Positions 61,941-64,000 of a DNA stretch of 64,000 bases are shown here, one piece after another. The stretch covers positions 126,609,917 to 126,673,916 of the forward strand of contig NC_045435.1 in NCBI RefSeq assembly GCF_002776525.5, given 5' to 3'. Both the position numbers and the translations under genes were made by a program. The notes beneath the pieces are model-generated. The model was not told where the DNA came from, searched no databases, and saw only the letters and a list, made by a program, of their open reading frames with translations. The stretch is from Piliocolobus tephrosceles. Lineage: Eukaryota; Chordata; Mammalia; Primates; Cercopithecidae. Every line of letters begins with the position of its first letter. The first letter of the stretch is position 1.

Positions 61941-64000
61941 CAGTTTCACAGAAAGCTTCCTTCTGGATTTTTCCTGTGGATATTTCTTTCTCCATATTCT
62001 AAGGACTGTTCCAAAATGTCCTTCTTCCAATGCCACAAAAACAGTGATTTCAACCTGCTCAATACAAACAATGGATTATCTCTATGAGAGGAATACACAC
62101 ATCATAAAGCAGTTGCTCAGAAAGTTTCTCTGCAGGTTTAACTGTGAGACGTTTCATTCCTCAACACAAGTTCCCAGGCATCACTAAATATCCCTTCACA
62201 GATTCTTCAAAGACAGAGTTTCAAAACTGGGCAACATAGAGTAAGCATTAACTCTGTGAAGTGAATACACATATCAGAGAGCAGATTCTTCGAAAGCTTC
62301 TTCTTCAATTTTATTTCAGTATATTTCTCTATTCGCCATAGTCCTCAATGGGCTGCGAAATATCACTTTTTCAGTTTCACAGGAAAGGTGTTCAAACACT
62401 GCCTTGTTAGAAAAGAGGTATATCTCCCTGAGTGGTATGCATACATCACAAAGTAGTTTCTCAGAAAGCTTCTATCCAGTTTTTATCTGAAGATATCTCC
62501 TCTTTCACTGTAGGCCTGAATGTGCTCCTTAATGTCCCTTGGTGGATCGGTGCATGATGGGGTTTCCAAACTGCATAATGTGGGCAAAGTTTTAACTATG
62601 TGAGAAGAATAAATATATCTAACACAAAGCAGTTTCAGAGAAATCTTCTTTCCAGTTTTTGTCTGAGGATATTTCCTTTTTCACCATAGCCATTCCTATA
62701 CCCCCGAATGTATCTTGGTAGCTTTTTCTCCAAAAGGGATTCCGAAATCTTTTATGAGAAGAAAGGTATATTTCTATGAGTGGAATGCCAACATCACAAA
62801 GCAGCTCCTGAGAAAGCTTCTCTCCATTTTCTATCTGAAGATATTTCCTTTCTCACCATCAGCCTCAAAGCATTCCTGAATATCCCTTTGCAGACTAAAT
62901 AAAAACAGTGTTATGATACAGCTCAATGAAAAGAGAAGCTTAACTTGTGGGCGTAATTCACGTGCCACAGAGCAGATTCACAGAACCTTTCTTCTGGTTT
63001 CTCTCTGAGGTTATTTCTTTTTCAGGATTTTCTAAAGTGCGTTTCCAAATGTCCTCTCTCAGGGTCCACTGAAACAGCGATTTCAAACTGCTCAATCCAA
63101 AGAATGATTTAACTCTATGAGATGAATACAAACATCACAAAAGAGTTGCGCAGAAAGCTTCTCTCCAATTACGAAGGAAGACATTTCCTTGCTCGACACA
63201 TGCCTCCGGTTTCCACTTAATATTCCTTCACGGACCCTTCAAAGACGGACTTTCATACTGGGAAATGTAGAGTAAGCTTTAACCTTGTGAAAAGAATGGA
63301 GATGTCCGAGAGCAGTTTCTTCGATTGCTTCATTCTGTTTTCTATTGGACGACATTTCTCTTTTTCCATAGTCTTCAATTTGCTCCAAATATCACTCTTT
63401 TGGTTTTACAGAGCAGTGATCAAACTGTGCCTCATGAGAAGAAAGTGATAACTCCATGAGTGGAATGCACACACCACCAAACGGTTTCTCAGACAGTTTC
63501 TCTCCAGTTTTTATCTGACTATATTTCCTAATTCACCATAGGCCCAAATGTGATCCCAAATATCCCTTCGCGGATTCATGCATGAGGGAGTTTCCAAGCT
63601 GCATAGTGGAAAGAAAGCTTCATCTATGTGAGATGAATACACATAGCAAACAGCAGATCACAGAAACCTTCTTTCCAGTTTTTATCTGAAGATATTTCCT
63701 TTTTCACCATAGTCCTGAATGAGCTCCTGAAGGTCCCTTCATGGATCCGTCCATGACAGTTTCCCAGCTGCATAATGTAAAGAAAGCTTTATCGATGTGA
63801 GATGATTACCAATATCACAGAGTAGTTGCCTAGAAAGCTCCTTTCCCGTTTTTGTCTGAGGCTATTTCCCTTTTCAGCATCGGCATCAACATGCTCCCTA
63901 ATATCACTAGGTATCTCTTTCTCCAACAGGGTTTACCCAACGCAGTATGAGAAGAGAGGTATACCACTGTGAGTTCAATGCACACATTAAAACACAGTTC
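61941..64000 (-). repeat. HOR copy 26, runs to the window end (m1-m13 start)
   Basis: 2,060 bp from m1 to the start of m13 at the edge, no insertion seen. The array evidently continues beyond the window. Confidence 0.87.

Larger units (their letters stand above)
1..64000 (-). repeat. Alpha satellite array, divergent 13-monomer HOR
   Basis: Tandem ~171-bp alpha-satellite monomers fill the window outside the L1s. The + strand shows the reverse complement of the conventional monomer except in the flipped block 13,748-18,387. Thirteen monomer types recur in fixed order. Markers on the + strand: m1 ccttctggattttacc; m2 gttgctcagaacg; m3 gcagattcttggaacgc; m4 gtagtttctcagaaagcttc; m5 tttcacagaaatcttctttc; m6 gcagctcctcagaaagc; m7 ccttctggtttctctctg; m8 gttgcgcagaaagc; m9 cagtttcttcgagtgc; m10 atctgactatatttcc; m11 gcagattcacagaaagc; m12 gtagtttcctagaaagc; m13 gcagttcctcggaaagc. 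The spacing of successive m1 markers is about 2,223 bp (13 x 171). Copies differ from one another by many scattered substitutions, so the array is old or weakly homogenised. Chromosome and suprachromosomal family cannot be assigned by eye; A-type boxes throughout suggest an SF4-like or other archaic layer. Confidence 0.95.

Noticed and set aside
1..64000. Dozens of 60-110-codon open frames, many starting MYSSHRVKSFF or MHSTHSVIPLF on the minus strand
   Set aside because: They recur at the HOR period, track monomer sequence and vary with it, and have no start context, domains or splice structure. They are satellite translations, not genes.
1..64000. CRISPR-like array from the regular repeat spacing
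   Set aside because: The repeating units are contiguous 171-bp satellite monomers with no short direct repeat alternating with unique spacers.
1..64000. A novel defence, mobile or metabolic gene system
   Set aside because: All sequence is accounted for by alpha satellite and L1; no unexplained segment longer than about 60 bp remains.

Overview
The window is primate centromeric or pericentromeric DNA, most likely human or another great ape. It is one continuous block of alpha satellite interrupted by five truncated L1 (LINE-1) insertions. I see no functional protein-coding gene, RNA gene, CRISPR array or bacterial-style system. Apart from decayed L1 ORF2 pieces, open frames are satellite translations that stay open because the ~171-bp monomer is a multiple of three.

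Satellite. Monomers of about 171 bp are organised as a divergent 13-monomer higher-order repeat (HOR) of about 2,223 bp. I named the monomers m1 to m13 from their diagnostic words and followed them through about 26 copies. Intact copies measure 2,185-2,244 bp after L1s are removed. Variants include a 19-monomer expansion near 2.7 kb and deletions at 37.84, 39.34, 43.38 and 56.25 kb. The box position holds only A-type (pJalpha-like) sequence; I found no CENP-B box. Together with copy divergence and old L1s this points to an inactive flanking HOR layer, not the active centromere core.

Orientation. The + strand carries the reverse complement of the conventional monomer everywhere except 13,748-18,387, which is flipped. 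The flip cuts one L1 in two: its 5' piece (12,986-13,747, + strand) and its 3' piece (18,388-18,783, - strand) lie on either side of the inverted satellite. The two pieces meet within about one base in L1 coordinates, and the flanks rebuild an uninterrupted m9-m10 junction. This is a satellite inversion with a breakpoint inside an L1.

L1 elements. They lie at 3,960-4,886, 12,986-13,747 plus 18,388-18,783, 24,021-28,030, 40,549-41,102 and 45,108-46,203. Three (3.96, 24.0 and 45.1 kb) have the 5'-inverted structure expected of twin priming, with target-site duplications. All five carry the same 18-bp tandem duplication in the 3' UTR, so they belong to one L1 lineage older than L1HS/L1PA2. The largest keeps decayed endonuclease and reverse transcriptase coding sequence with a frameshifting A-run, a one-base deletion and in-frame stops.
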